Source: Amycolatopsis sp. CA-230715 (GTDB lineage Bacteria; Actinomycetota; Actinomycetes; Mycobacteriales; Pseudonocardiaceae). From it: a DNA stretch of 64,000 nucleotides. The stretch is taken from the NCBI RefSeq assembly GCF_018736145.1, contig NZ_CP059997.1:4649501-4713500 (forward strand), written 5' to 3'. The translations under genes and the position numbers were made by a program. The notes under the pieces are model-generated. The model made no database searches. It saw nothing but the letters and a program-made list of their open reading frames with translations, and was not told the DNA's origin. Positions 32,681-42,075 of this stretch are shown here, one piece after another (the stretch's first letter is position 1; each line of letters starts with the position of its first letter).

Positions 32681-32938
32681 ATGGCTGACTACACCCTCGG
32701 CTGCGGGCATGCCCAGCCGTTTGAGGACATCGACGAGACCTACCTCGACGACTCCGCGGTCGATTCCGTCCTTGCCCCGAGCCACTTGTGGTGCCGCCAC
32801 TGCCAGAGGTGGTCTCCCGTTACCGCGTTCACCACCGACACCCCCGGCACGGCTTCCGACGACACAGGTACCCACGCCGAGGAAGCGTCGACCACGGTGC
32901 CGATCGGCACTTGTGTACACAAAGGACAGACGCGATGA
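32681..32938 (+). CDS. Small Cys/His-rich (zinc-ribbon-like) protein, 85 residues
   Basis: From ATG 32681 with CAGGAG upstream. It starts MADYTLGCGHAQPFEDIDET and contains HLWCRHCQRWSPV; the CGH...CRHC arrangement is a plausible zinc ribbon. The tail is acidic and Thr-rich. It is convergent (8 bases apart) with the prepilin peptidase gene. No function can be named. Confidence 0.45.
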   Translation: MADYTLGCGHAQPFEDIDETYLDDSAVDSVLAPSHLWCRHCQRWSPVTAFTTDTPGTASDDTGTHAEEASTTVPIGTCVHKGQTR

Positions 32939-32946
32939 GGATCGTT

Positions 32947-33594
32947 TCAGCCGCCGATGGCGACCATGGCGAGTGCGCCGCCGAGCAGGCACGGACCGAA
33001 CGGCACCGCCAGCCGATCCTCGTCGTCGCCCCGGTGCGCGCCGGGAACCACGATCAGCACCATCGCCAGCAGCGAGGCCACCAGCAGCGCGCCGAGGACC
33101 TGAGGCCAACCGGACCAGCCGGTCACCAGGCCGACCACCGCAGCCAGGCCCACGTCTCCGGCGCCCAGGCCCCCGTTCGACACCACGGCCAGGACCAGAA
33201 AGAACATCCCCGCCGCACCCAGCGCGGCCAGAGCTCGCAGTCCGGACGCGGACTCCCCGCGCGCGATAGCCAGCACCACAAACCCGGCTACGGCACCGGC
33301 CAGCTGCGGCCAGACCAGCGCACGGGGCAGCCGATGCTCGCACCAATCGATCACCGCCAACGGCACACCCACGATCACGACGACCGTGTAGATGGCCAGT
33401 TCGCCACGGGCACCGACACGCCAGGCCAGGATCGCCAGCACCGTCGCGGTGAGCACGCCGCCCAACCACCACGACCCGGCCACCTGCCGCCGACCGTGGG
33501 GAAGGAACCGGCGGGTGAGCACGCTCGCGCTCACGCCGAGCACCATGCCGACCGCGGCGGCACCGGCGATCCACCAGCTCGTGGGGTGCTGCAC
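32947..33594 (-). CDS. tadV: Prepilin peptidase (A24 family) of the Tad pilus
   Basis: 215 residues from GTG 33594 with GGAGGG upstream. A polytopic membrane protein with the two catalytic Asp motifs of type IV prepilin peptidases: VIDWCEHRLPRALVWP and GGLGAGDVGLAAVVGL (GxGD). The N-terminal methylase domain and its Cys cluster are absent, as usual in Tad systems. It would trim the leader of the small pilin and of the TadE/G-like proteins in the cytoplasmic membrane. It is transcribed opposite to the rest of the tad cluster. Confidence 0.88.
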   Translation of the reverse strand: MQHPTSWWIAGAAAVGMVLGVSASVLTRRFLPHGRRQVAGSWWLGGVLTATVLAILAWRVGARGELAIYTVVVIVGVPLAVIDWCEHRLPRALVWPQLAGAVAGFVVLAIARGESASGLRALAALGAAGMFFLVLAVVSNGGLGAGDVGLAAVVGLVTGWSGWPQVLGALLVASLLAMVLIVVPGAHRGDDEDRLAVPFGPCLLGGALAMVAIGG

Positions 33595-33816
33595 TTTCCC
33601 TCCGGCCGTCGCGTGACCTTCGCGTACGCCATCGTGCCCGCCCGACGCGAGGGCCTGCCAACGCTCAGCCCAACGAGTGAACTTCCCACCCAGTCAGCGC
33701 TCCGCCACGGCGCCACCGCGACAGTCGGTCCCGGGGCAGGCTCGCCGCTGCGGCTTGACGTCAAGGGGCTCGCCGCCCGCGCCGTCCAGCAACCATCGAC
33801 GAACTCGGGAACCGTG

Positions 33817-34392
33817 ATGACCCTTCACCGCAGCACCCGCCTCGCCCTGGTCGTCCTCGCCGCCAGCGGCCTCACCGTGTGCGCCTGCAGCGCGGACGAC
33901 GACACCACCCCGGTGCCGCCTACGTCCCCCGCTCCGCCCGCGGTCGCGAGCACGACGCGCGCGGTGGCGGCGGATTCGGCCAAGCAGGCGGCTATCGCCG
34001 CGTACCTCGGTATGTGGAACGACATGGCCGATGCCGCGGTGACGTCGGACTGGCAGTCTCCGAAACTCGCTGGCAACGCCACCGGTGAGGCGCTGGAGAC
34101 CATCTCCCGAAGCCTCTACGCCGATCACTACAACGGCCTGATCACCCGGGGGCGGCCCGCGAACTATCCCGCGGTGGCGACGGTGCAGCCCGGAGACAAG
34201 CCGGTATCGGTCACCCTCACCGATTGCGGAGACTCCACGAACTGGTTGAAATATCGGGCCGACAACGGCCAACCCGCCAACGACGGCCCCGGCGGACGCC
34301 GACACATCGACGCGGTGGTGAAGAAGGCGGTCGACGGTTCGTGGAAAGTCACGACTTTCGCGGTACATGAGGTCGGATCATGCGCAGGGTAA
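33817..34392 (+). CDS. Putative lipoprotein of the Tad locus
   Basis: 191 residues from ATG 33817 (GTG 33814 possible). The signal sequence LALVVLAASGLTVCACS has a Cys-containing lipobox-like end, then a Thr/Pro-rich linker and a folded domain (AIAAYLGMWNDMADAAVTSD ... WKVTTFAVHEVGSCAG). The NTF2-like layout (helix, then paired strands ending in VTTFAV) is common in exported actinobacterial proteins set next to Tad genes. Its stop overlaps the next start. Confidence 0.6.
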   Translation: MTLHRSTRLALVVLAASGLTVCACSADDDTTPVPPTSPAPPAVASTTRAVAADSAKQAAIAAYLGMWNDMADAAVTSDWQSPKLAGNATGEALETISRSLYADHYNGLITRGRPANYPAVATVQPGDKPVSVTLTDCGDSTNWLKYRADNGQPANDGPGGRRHIDAVVKKAVDGSWKVTTFAVHEVGSCAG

Positions 34393-35390
34393 GCCAAATA
34401 TCCTTCGCAACCTTCATGGTCGCCGGTCTCGCGCTCGGGATGACCGGGCCGGCGCTGGCCGACGGTTGGGGCAACGTCCGCTGTGGTGACGGCGGGAATC
34501 CATCCTGCGATCTCGGTGCCGGACGGGGCGGGGACACCGCTCCCCATCCGGCACCTGCTCCCCATCCCGGGGCCCCGAAAGCCCGTGGCGGTGGCCCGGC
34601 AGCACCGCCTGCCGCGCCTGGTGACCGGATTGTGGGTGGTGACGGCACCCGCGCGGATTGTTCCTACGCGCGCAGCGACTACCAACCCCCGACGAATGGA
34701 ATGCGAACCGTTCGCCACGACCGAGAACCGCGGGAGACCGGCGCGACTCGATGGGTGTCGCTGACCCGGCAGTATCCCGTCGGCGCGGTGCTCGCGCAGA
34801 GCCCGGGGCAGGGCGGTGGTTGGTATGTCTATCAATGCGGTGGCGGGACGCGAGACGCGCTGTATCGGTCTCCGGTATGGATTCCTGATGGCCAGACGCC
34901 GGGCGCCGCGCCCTCGCCGGAGCAGTTGGCGCAGCAGGCGCGTTCGCAGTTGCGGTTGCCGACTCCGGTGATCGCGTCGAGCCCGGCCGGAATGCAGCTG
35001 GTGCGGTTGCCGACGTGGCTGTGGCTGGACCGGGCGATGTGGGCGGCGCGGTCGGCGACGGCGTCGGTGCCCGGGGTGTCGGTGACCGCGACTGCGACCC
35101 CGACTTCGGTGTCGTGGGTGATGGGCGATGGCGGCACGACGAGCTGCGCCGGACCGGGAACCCCGTTCCCCGAGCATGGTGGAGATCCGCAGGCGGCGTC
35201 GCCGGATTGCGGATACACCTTCCGCCGGTCCTCGGCCGCCACACCAGGCGAGCGGTTCACCGCGTCGGCGACCGTGCACTGGCGGATCGCCTGGGCTGGT
35301 GCGGGCGCGGCGGGAACGTTTCCTGACATGACCACTAGCGCCTCCTCGGCGTTCCGGGTCGCCGAGGCCCAAGCATTGGGAACCGGATAG
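34380..35390 (+). CDS. Secreted protein of the Tad locus
   Basis: 336 residues. The start overlaps the lipoprotein gene by 13 bases. A signal peptide (FATFMVAGLALGMTGPALAD) is followed by a Gly/Pro-rich segment and a beta-rich domain with RLPTWLWLDRAMW, ATASVPGVSVTATATPTSVS and a Cys pair (TSCAGPG ... SPDCGYTF). This matches a widespread actinobacterial exported protein that travels with Tad/CpaB genes. Role unproven; possibly a pilus-associated surface component. Confidence 0.6.
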   Translation: MRRVSQISFATFMVAGLALGMTGPALADGWGNVRCGDGGNPSCDLGAGRGGDTAPHPAPAPHPGAPKARGGGPAAPPAAPGDRIVGGDGTRADCSYARSDYQPPTNGMRTVRHDREPRETGATRWVSLTRQYPVGAVLAQSPGQGGGWYVYQCGGGTRDALYRSPVWIPDGQTPGAAPSPEQLAQQARSQLRLPTPVIASSPAGMQLVRLPTWLWLDRAMWAARSATASVPGVSVTATATPTSVSWVMGDGGTTSCAGPGTPFPEHGGDPQAASPDCGYTFRRSSAATPGERFTASATVHWRIAWAGAGAAGTFPDMTTSASSAFRVAEAQALGTG

Positions 35391-35517
35391 CCGTACGGCC
35401 TTCTCGATTGGTCACCGAAAAACACACATTGTCCTTGCCTGATCGCGTATTCGCGGCGAATCGCTTTTCGCCGGGTGGATTCGCGGTAGGGGCGAACTAT
35501 GCCTGGAGGTCGACATC

Positions 35518-36219
35518 GTGACCAGTACCGACACTCCCGCCCGGGGACCGGACGCGGATCGTTCCGCGTCGTGGCTGGATTCCACAGGAGCCCCGGCGAG
35601 GACACGAGGACACCGTTCCCGCCGCCTGCCGCATCTGCTGATCGGCGTGCTGCTCGTCGTGGTCTGCGTCGGCGCCGCGGTGTGGTGGACCGCCAGCGCG
35701 GGGGACCGGATGCCGGTCCTGGTCCTCGCGCGACCGGTCACTGTCGGGCAGGCGCTGGTTGCCGCGGATCTGCGCCGTGGCGATGTCGCCGTGTCGACCG
35801 GCATCGCGACGGTGCCCGCCGACGCCGCGTCGGCGGTGCTGGGCCGCCCGATGGCCACCAGCCTCGCTCCCGGCGCGCTGCTGACCCCGGACAGCGTCAG
35901 CGCCGCCTTCTCACCACCAGCGGGGCGGGCGGTGGTGGGGATCGGGGTGAAACCGGGCCAATTCCCGACCGGGCTCGCCGCCGGGAACGCGGTGACCGTC
36001 GTGGCCGCGCGCGCCGCCTCGTCCGCGGAGTCCGGTTCGCCGAACTCGGCGGGAGCGGGAACAGCGTGGCCAGCCACCGTCACCAGCGTCGCTCCCGCGG
36101 AGACCGATCAGCTGACGGTGGTATCGCTGGAGGTCGAAGCCGCCGCCGCGATCGGGCTGGCGCAACAGCCCTCGGGGCAGCTCGCGGTGGTGCTGCGGCC
36201 CGCGGGTGGTGAGCGCTGA
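35518..36219 (+). CDS. cpaB: CpaB-like SAF-domain protein of the Tad pilus
   Basis: 233 residues from GTG 35518 (TGGAGG site). One membrane anchor (LLIGVLLVVVCVGAAVWW) is followed by an SAF domain (VLVLARPVTVGQALVAADLR, then VLGRPMATSLAPGALLTPDS). CpaB/RcpC proteins line the exit path of Flp pili. It opens a run of overlapping genes (TGATG with tadZ). The 127 bases upstream hold ATTCG-CGG-CGAAT and probably the operon promoter. Confidence 0.75.
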   Translation: MTSTDTPARGPDADRSASWLDSTGAPARTRGHRSRRLPHLLIGVLLVVVCVGAAVWWTASAGDRMPVLVLARPVTVGQALVAADLRRGDVAVSTGIATVPADAASAVLGRPMATSLAPGALLTPDSVSAAFSPPAGRAVVGIGVKPGQFPTGLAAGNAVTVVAARAASSAESGSPNSAGAGTAWPATVTSVAPAETDQLTVVSLEVEAAAAIGLAQQPSGQLAVVLRPAGGER

Positions 36220-37145
36220 TGCTGATCGCGTTGACCAGCCTCAAATCCTCCCCGGGAGTGAGCACGCTCGCGGTGACGCTGGCCCAGCGGTGGCCGCAGG
36301 CCGATCTCACGCGCCGGATCGTCGCCGAGTGCGACCCGGCCGGCGGTGATCTCGCGATGCGGTTCGGGCTCGACCCGGCACCGGGCTTGGTCAGCCTCGC
36401 CGCCGCCGCGCGCCGCGCCAGCGGCCCCGCGGTGGTGTGGGAGCACACCCAGCTCCTGCCGAGCGGCGCTCGCGCGATCGTCGCTCCTCCCGGCGGCGCG
36501 CACGCCCGCGCCGCCCTGCACACCCTGATCACCGCGCCGGACGGACCGCTGCTGGACGCGACCGCGGCCGAGCCCGGCGTGGTCGTGCTGGCCGATTGCG
36601 GACGCGCGGACCCGGGCTCGCCCGCCGAAGCGATCGCCCGCCAGGCCGACGCGCTCCTGCTGGTCTCCGGCGCGCGCGGCGAGGACCTCGCCCACGTCGC
36701 GACCCGGCTGAGCGAGCTCGCCCGCTGGACACCGCGCCCGGGACTGCTGCTGTCCGGGCAGGGCTATCCGACACCGGAGATCGAACGCGAACTCGGGGTG
36801 CCGGTGATGGGCCGCATCCCGCACGATCCCCGTGCCGCGACCCATCACGGCGACACCCCCGGCAGCGCCGAGAGCGGCCTCCCGCGCTTCGCCGCGGCAC
36901 TGGCCCGCATCCTGGCCGCACCGCCACCACCGACATCGACACCCCGGTCGGGTCTGCCGCCGTCGATACCTGGGGTCCCGGACCGGCGCCTGCGCGACCC
37001 CGGCAGGCCGCTCACGGGCCCGCCCCACACGCCACCGACGCCATCCCCACCGCCGGGCACACCCGCACCATGTCCGCCGCCATGGAACGCCTACGGCGAT
37101 CAGCCCCGGCAGCCCGGTGACACCGGCCGGGAGGTCACACCATGA
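36219..37145 (+). CDS. tadZ: TadZ/CpaE-like ParA-family protein
   Basis: 308 residues. The MinD/ParA fold is seen in LIALTSLKSSPGVSTLAVTL, VAECDPAGGDLAMRFGLDPA and VVVLADCGRADPGSPAEAIA. The P-loop is SSPGVS rather than KGGVGKT, so ATP binding may be weak, as in many TadZ proteins, which mark the pilus assembly site. A Pro-rich tail of ~65 residues ends the protein. Overlaps cpaB (TGATG) and tadA (ATG inside its last codons). Confidence 0.75.
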   Translation: MLIALTSLKSSPGVSTLAVTLAQRWPQADLTRRIVAECDPAGGDLAMRFGLDPAPGLVSLAAAARRASGPAVVWEHTQLLPSGARAIVAPPGGAHARAALHTLITAPDGPLLDATAAEPGVVVLADCGRADPGSPAEAIARQADALLLVSGARGEDLAHVATRLSELARWTPRPGLLLSGQGYPTPEIERELGVPVMGRIPHDPRAATHHGDTPGSAESGLPRFAAALARILAAPPPPTSTPRSGLPPSIPGVPDRRLRDPGRPLTGPPHTPPTPSPPPGTPAPCPPPWNAYGDQPRQPGDTGREVTP

Positions 37146-38500
37146 CACCCCCCGAAGCCGACGACGTCTCCGGCAGGGCGCAGGCCCGGCTGCGGGCGGT
37201 GTTGCGGGAGGCCCTCACCCGCGACCTGTCGCACCGGATCGACGACGCCACCGCGCAGGCGGGCCCGTCGGTGAGCGCGTCCCAGCGGCGGGACGTAGCC
37301 CGCGCGGTCCTGGATACCGCGCGCACCGCGCACACCGAGGCCGAACTCCTCGCCGGGCGCGCGCTGCTGGACACCGCCACGGAGCAGCAGGTGACCGAGC
37401 AGGTCCTGGACGAGGTATTCGGCCTCGGCGGACTGCAACCGCTGCTGGCCGACCCGGCGGTGGAGACGATCACGGTCAATCGCTACGACCGGGTGTTCGC
37501 CCAGTACACCGACGGCCGCCGAGCCCAGGTCGCCCCGGTCGCTGCCTCGAACGACGAGCTCACGGACCTGATCCGGACGCTGGCGGCGCGCGCGTCGTCG
37601 GAGGAGCGCCGGTTCGACCGCGGAAGTCCCGCGCTGAACCTCCAGCTCCCCGGCGGGGAACGCTTGTTCGCGGTGCTCGGCCTGACCGCGGGCGGGGTGA
37701 CGGCGTGCACGATCCGCCGGCACGGCTACCTCACCGCCACCCTCGCCCAGCTGCGCCGCCGCGGCACGCTCGATGCCGGACTGGAGCGGTTCCTGCGCGC
37801 GCTGGTCCGGGCGCGGCGCAACGTGCTGATCACCGGTGGCACCGGGGCCGGGAAAACCACGCTGTTGCGCGCGCTCGCGGCGGAGATGGACCCGATGGAG
37901 CGCCTGGTCACGATCGAAGACGCCTTCGAACTCGGGTTGGAGCGCGATCCCGCGCTGCATGCCGATGTCACCGCGCTGCAGGCCCGGGAACCCAACATCG
38001 AGGGGGAAGGGGCGGTGGATCAGGCCGAGCTTGTCCGCTGGGGCCTGCGCATGTCACCGGACCGCGTGATCGTCGGGGAGATCCGCGGCGCCGAGGTCAT
38101 CCCGATGTGCAACGCGATGTCACAGGGCAACGACGGCTCCATGGCCACCCTGCACGCCTCCAGCTCGAAGATCGCGTTCACCCGGCTCGCCTCCTACGCC
38201 GCACAAGGCCCAGAACGGCTGCCACTGGAGGCCACCGCCCTGCTGGTCGCGAGCGCGGTGCATTTCGTGGTGCACCTCGACCGTGCCGCCGACCGCGGGA
38301 CCCGGGTGATCGCCTCGATCCGCGAGGTGGTCGACGCCGAGGACGGTGCGGTGATCTCCAACGAGGTCTACCGCCGCGGCGCGGACCGCCGCGCGGTGCC
38401 GGTGGCCGGGGCGTTGCGCACGGACACCCTCGACGACCTGGTCGCGGCCGGGTTCGACCCGGACCTGCTGGCCCGTCGGGAGGGGTGGTGGGCGCCATGA
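37142..38500 (+). CDS. tadA: TadA/CpaF secretion ATPase
   Basis: 452 residues. The N-terminal all-helical domain is followed by LQPLLADPAVETITVNRYDR and the RecA-like core: Walker A ITGGTGAGKTTLLRAL, Asp box TIEDAFELGL, Walker B VIVGEIRGAEVI and His box MATLHASSS. It powers Flp pilus assembly from the cytoplasmic face. It overlaps tadB by four bases (ATGA). Confidence 0.95.
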   Translation: MTPPEADDVSGRAQARLRAVLREALTRDLSHRIDDATAQAGPSVSASQRRDVARAVLDTARTAHTEAELLAGRALLDTATEQQVTEQVLDEVFGLGGLQPLLADPAVETITVNRYDRVFAQYTDGRRAQVAPVAASNDELTDLIRTLAARASSEERRFDRGSPALNLQLPGGERLFAVLGLTAGGVTACTIRRHGYLTATLAQLRRRGTLDAGLERFLRALVRARRNVLITGGTGAGKTTLLRALAAEMDPMERLVTIEDAFELGLERDPALHADVTALQAREPNIEGEGAVDQAELVRWGLRMSPDRVIVGEIRGAEVIPMCNAMSQGNDGSMATLHASSSKIAFTRLASYAAQGPERLPLEATALLVASAVHFVVHLDRAADRGTRVIASIREVVDAEDGAVISNEVYRRGADRRAVPVAGALRTDTLDDLVAAGFDPDLLARREGWWAP

Positions 38501-39435
38501 GCATCGACACCACCGCTCCGCTCGCCGCCGTGCTCGGTGTGGGGACCGCGCTCGGCGTGCTCGTGATCGTGGCCGCCTGGCGCCGGCCCGCGGCGGCGGT
38601 GTCGCCGCCGCCCGCGCGGCGCGCCGGGCTGGTTCGCACCGCCCGCGGCCAGACGGTCGACCGACGCGCGCTGGCGCGCGTCGTCGTGGCGCTCGGCGTG
38701 GGCGCGCTGACCGGGGCCCTCACCGGCTGGGTGGTCGGTGCGGTGCTGGCCGCCGCGACGGTGTGGTTCCTGCCCCGCCTGGTCGGCCCGGATCACGCCC
38801 ACCAGCGGCGGGTCGCGCGGATCGAGGCGATCGCGTCGTGGACGGAGATGCTGCGCGATGTCCTGTCCGCGGCGGCGGGGCTCGAGCAAGCCATCCTCGC
38901 CACCGTCAGCCTCGCGCCCGCGGCCATCCGCGGCGAGGTCGCCGTCCTCGCGGCGAGGCTGGAAAGCGGGCAGCGCCTGGCGCCGGCGCTGCGCGCCCTG
39001 GCGCGCGAGCTGGACGACCCGACCGCGGACCTCGTCCTCGCCGCCCTCGTCCTCGCCGCCGAGCACCAGGCGCGTCAGCTCAGCGACCTGCTCGGCTCCC
39101 TGGCCAGCACCGCTCGCGGGCAGGCCGCGATGCGGATGCGTGTGGAGACCGGTCGGGCCCGGACGCGGACCTCAGTGCGGGTCATCGTCGTCACCACGGC
39201 GATATTCGCCGCCGGGGTGGTGGTGTTCAACCGCGCCTACCTCGACGTCTACAACACCGCCACCGGCCAGATCGTCCTGCTGCTGCTCGGTGGCCTGTTC
39301 GCCGCCGGGTTCGCCTGGCTCGCCCGGATCGCCACCAGCGCAGGACAGGCGCGGGTGCTCGCGCTCAATGCGCCGGGCGGGATCGGAGCGCCTAACGGTG
39401 GCGAAATAGTGGTCGGGGGAGGTGAGCGCGCATGA
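38497..39435 (+). CDS. tadB: TadB-like inner-membrane platform protein
   Basis: 312 residues from ATG 38497. Type II secretion F domain: IASWTEMLRDVLSAAAGLEQ, ARLESGQRLAPALRALAREL, ADLVLAALVLAAEHQARQLS, with membrane segments at the N-terminus and around TTAIFAAGVVVF and IVLLLLGGLFAAGF. It pairs with TadC to form the membrane platform the ATPase acts on. Start overlaps tadA; stop overlaps tadC. Confidence 0.9.
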   Translation: MSIDTTAPLAAVLGVGTALGVLVIVAAWRRPAAAVSPPPARRAGLVRTARGQTVDRRALARVVVALGVGALTGALTGWVVGAVLAAATVWFLPRLVGPDHAHQRRVARIEAIASWTEMLRDVLSAAAGLEQAILATVSLAPAAIRGEVAVLAARLESGQRLAPALRALARELDDPTADLVLAALVLAAEHQARQLSDLLGSLASTARGQAAMRMRVETGRARTRTSVRVIVVTTAIFAAGVVVFNRAYLDVYNTATGQIVLLLLGGLFAAGFAWLARIATSAGQARVLALNAPGGIGAPNGGEIVVGGGERA

Positions 39436-40325
39436 TCCCCGCGCTGCTGTTCGGCGCCGGGGCTGGTGCCGGTCTCTGGCTGCTGCTGACCTGGGCCCTG
39501 CCACCGTCCCCGGCATTGAGTGACCGGCTCGCCCAGGTCAGCGCGCGACCACCGGCCACACCGATCATCGCGGCGGCGGAGGCCACCTGGGTCTGCCGCT
39601 GGGGGCGGGTGTTCGTCCCCGGGCTGCGAAAGCTCGGGCTGCCCGGCACGAAGATCGAGGCTGATCTGCGGGTCATCGGCCGCGGGGTCGATACCCACCT
39701 GGCGTCCAAGGCATTGCTCGCGGTGGCGGGGCTGCTGACCCCGTGGCTGCTGCAAACCCTGCTCGTCCTGGTCGGGCTGCCGCTCGGCGTCGAAGCGCCG
39801 CTGCTGGCCGGACTCGTGTGCGCCGCACTCGGCTTCGTGATTCCGGATCTCGGTGTCCGCACCAAGGCCACCCGACTGCGGCGCGAGTTCCGCGACGCTC
39901 TGTCGGCGTTCCTGGACCTGGTGTGGATCACCCTCGCTGGGGGTGCCGGTGTCGAGGCCGCGCTCGGCGACGCCGCGGCTGTCGGAGCGGGGCCGGCGTT
40001 CGACAAGATCCGCCGCGCCCTGCACACGGCCCAGTTGACTCGCACCACCCCGTGGAACACATTGCGCCGGCTCGGCGAGGAACTCGACATCACCGAACTC
40101 GCCGAACTCGCCGCCTCGGTTTCCCTGGCCGGCACCGAAGGCGCCCGCGTCCGCGCTTCTCTCGCCGCGAAAGCTCAGGGTCTGCGGACCCATCAGGTCA
40201 CCGATGCTGAGTCCGACGCCCAGGCCGCGACCGAACGCATGGCCTTGCCCGTCACGGTGTTGTTCCTCGGCTTCCTGGGATTCATCACCTATCCCGCAGT
40301 GACCCAAGTCCTCAATGGACTCTAG
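39432..40325 (+). CDS. tadC: TadC-like inner-membrane platform protein
   Basis: 297 residues. Type II secretion F domain in RREFRDALSAFLDLVWITLA, GAGVEAALGDAA, and LGEELDITELAELAASVSLA, with four hydrophobic segments including LPVTVLFLGFLGFITYPAVT at the end. Four-base overlap with tadB. Confidence 0.9.
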   Translation: MIPALLFGAGAGAGLWLLLTWALPPSPALSDRLAQVSARPPATPIIAAAEATWVCRWGRVFVPGLRKLGLPGTKIEADLRVIGRGVDTHLASKALLAVAGLLTPWLLQTLLVLVGLPLGVEAPLLAGLVCAALGFVIPDLGVRTKATRLRREFRDALSAFLDLVWITLAGGAGVEAALGDAAAVGAGPAFDKIRRALHTAQLTRTTPWNTLRRLGEELDITELAELAASVSLAGTEGARVRASLAAKAQGLRTHQVTDAESDAQAATERMALPVTVLFLGFLGFITYPAVTQVLNGL

Positions 40326-40391
40326 CTCCGCTCGGCGTACCTCCTCGGCACCAAGGAAGGCATTGCACCACAAGGGAAAGAAGACACCGTC

Positions 40392-40592
40392 ATGTTGCAC
40401 TACATCCGTATCGTCTGGGAGCTGACACGCACCCGAATCGCGCTGTTGCGCGCCGCCCCGGAGCGTGGGGAGATCACCACCACCGTCATCGTCATCGCCG
40501 TGCTGGCCATCGCCGCGATCACCCTCCTTGCGTTCATCGTGGCGAAATTGACGCGGAAGGTGAACTCGATCAACCTCGGCCTCGGCGGCTGA
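40392..40592 (+). CDS. Small Flp pilin-like protein, 66 residues
   Basis: A short N-terminal segment (MLHYIRIVWELTRTRIALLR) then a hydrophobic helix EITTTVIVIAVLAIAAITLL with Glu just before it, as in class IVb pilins after peptidase cleavage (G/E boundary in RGEITTTV). Length and position after tadC suit the major pilin or a pilin-like subunit. The stop is 2 bases before the TadE gene. Confidence 0.65.
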   Translation: MLHYIRIVWELTRTRIALLRAAPERGEITTTVIVIAVLAIAAITLLAFIVAKLTRKVNSINLGLGG

Positions 40593-40594
40593 CG

Positions 40595-41044
40595 ATGCCG
40601 ACCAAGGCCGTCCGCACCAGTAGCACTCGCGTCCGCGCGTTGGTCGAGCGTGTCCGGCGCGCGCTGCGCGGGGACCAGGGCGAGGCCACCGTCGAACTGG
40701 TCATCGCGACCCCGCTGCTACTTCTCGCGTTGCTGGCGATCATCCAGTTCGCACTGTGGTCGCACGCCACCCACGTCGCCCAGGCCGCCGCATCCCAAGC
40801 CCTGGCCGCCGCCCGAACCCAGGACGGCACCACTAGCTCCGGACACGCCGCCGGGCAGCGCTTGCTCGACGAGCTTGCCGCCGGCCCGTTGCGCGACCCG
40901 AGCCTCGCGGTGTCCCGCGGTGCGGCCGCGGTGTCGGTGAGTGTCCGTGGCGAGGCCGCCATAGTCCTGCCCGGCGTGCACCTGCCCGTGCACGCCGAAG
41001 CCTCCGGGGAGATCGAACGCTTCGTGCCCGATACCGCGCCCTGA
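40595..41044 (+). CDS. tadE: TadE-like pseudopilin
   Basis: 149 residues. GDQGEATVELVIATPLLLLA is the TadE signature (Gly, then Glu five residues into the hydrophobic helix). The exported part, HVAQAAASQALAAARTQDG ... ADVV-type strands, is Ala-rich as usual. Would be cut by the prepilin peptidase. Confidence 0.85.
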   Translation: MPTKAVRTSSTRVRALVERVRRALRGDQGEATVELVIATPLLLLALLAIIQFALWSHATHVAQAAASQALAAARTQDGTTSSGHAAGQRLLDELAAGPLRDPSLAVSRGAAAVSVSVRGEAAIVLPGVHLPVHAEASGEIERFVPDTAP

Positions 41045-41094
41045 CTTCTCTCGCCGCAGCGGCGATTCCGGCGACCGGCTGAAAGGAACCTCTG

Positions 41095-42075
41095 ATGTCA
41101 CACCATAACCCGCCTGTCACGGCGATGCCGGTGCGCGCGGCGACGTTCCCGGACGGGCCGGATTCGGTACTGCTGAACCCAGACATTCCACGGGCGCGGT
41201 GGCGTGGCGAACGTGTCCACGCGGGACTGCGTCACCGGTTTGTCCTCACCGGACTGGCTGGTGCCGCCCTGGCGCCACTCACGGCGGTGTCCTGCAGCGG
41301 GTTCGCCGCGGTCTTCTTCCTGGGCGCCGGAATCCTCGCGCTCGGGATGAGCCTGCTCGCCGGCTGGTGTAGCGCCGCTGGCATGCTCACCGACCACCGC
41401 CATCCCGCGGACAGTCCGTGTCGGCTGGATCGTGTGCGGGGCGAGTTTTTCTTTCGCAGCCGCGATTTCACCGACCTCGGCACCGCCAGCTACGCCGTGC
41501 GGACCCTGATCGCCGGGGTGGACGAACTGCACCGCAGCCCGGCCCGGGCGTGGATCGACCCGGCCGTGCCGCGGGAGGTGCATCGGGTGGTGTGGCAGGC
41601 GTTGTGCTGCCTGGACCGCACCCGCGCCGCCCGGAGCCTGGCCGACGAACTCGCCGCCGATCCCGATTCCGCGGTTGGCGAACTGGCTGCCGCGGCCCGC
41701 GAGGCGGTCACCGTGATCGACGACGCCCTGGACGACGTCGTCCGGCACGTGCACGGCTGCCTGGTGCTGACCCGGGCATGGGAGGCGAAACTGCGGCACA
41801 GCGAGCTGACCACCCGCACCGACCACACCCTCGCCGCGCTGCCCGGCGACACCGAGGTCCAGCAGCTGGCGCAGGCCGCGGAAGCGTTGCCGCAGAACGT
41901 GTTCGCCTACGTCACCGCCGCCCGCGACATCACCGGCACGGGAGCGTTCCCGTGGGAACAACCGACCTCGGCGTGGTCACGACTTCTCCGCAACCTGCCC
42001 CGCGGGCGCAGCCGAGGCAGGCCATCTAGAAGGGCACAAGCACGGCGAGCCCGGTCCGGAGAGGAGCTGTCGTGA
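41095..42075 (+). CDS. Membrane protein of unknown function in the Tad cluster
   Basis: 326 residues. Two adjacent hydrophobic segments (VLTGLAGAALAPLTAVSCSG, FAAVFFLGAGILALGMSLLA) anchor a long helical cytoplasmic part (VWQALCCLDRTRAARSLADE ... LAQAAEALPQNVFAYVTAAR) and a basic tail. Weakly similar in layout to other actinobacterial Tad-linked membrane proteins. Stop overlaps the next tadE-like gene. Function unknown. Confidence 0.6.
   Translation: MSHHNPPVTAMPVRAATFPDGPDSVLLNPDIPRARWRGERVHAGLRHRFVLTGLAGAALAPLTAVSCSGFAAVFFLGAGILALGMSLLAGWCSAAGMLTDHRHPADSPCRLDRVRGEFFFRSRDFTDLGTASYAVRTLIAGVDELHRSPARAWIDPAVPREVHRVVWQALCCLDRTRAARSLADELAADPDSAVGELAAAAREAVTVIDDALDDVVRHVHGCLVLTRAWEAKLRHSELTTRTDHTLAALPGDTEVQQLAQAAEALPQNVFAYVTAARDITGTGAFPWEQPTSAWSRLLRNLPRGRSRGRPSRRAQARRARSGEELS

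Noticed and set aside
32788..33816. Long plus-strand frame opposite the prepilin peptidase gene
   Set aside because: Shadow of the peptidase gene; the real gene in this frame begins at the lipoprotein start 33817.
36832..38496. Upstream extension of the tadB frame through tadZ and tadA
   Set aside because: It runs antiphase through two well-supported genes; the ATGA overlap at 38497 gives the natural start.
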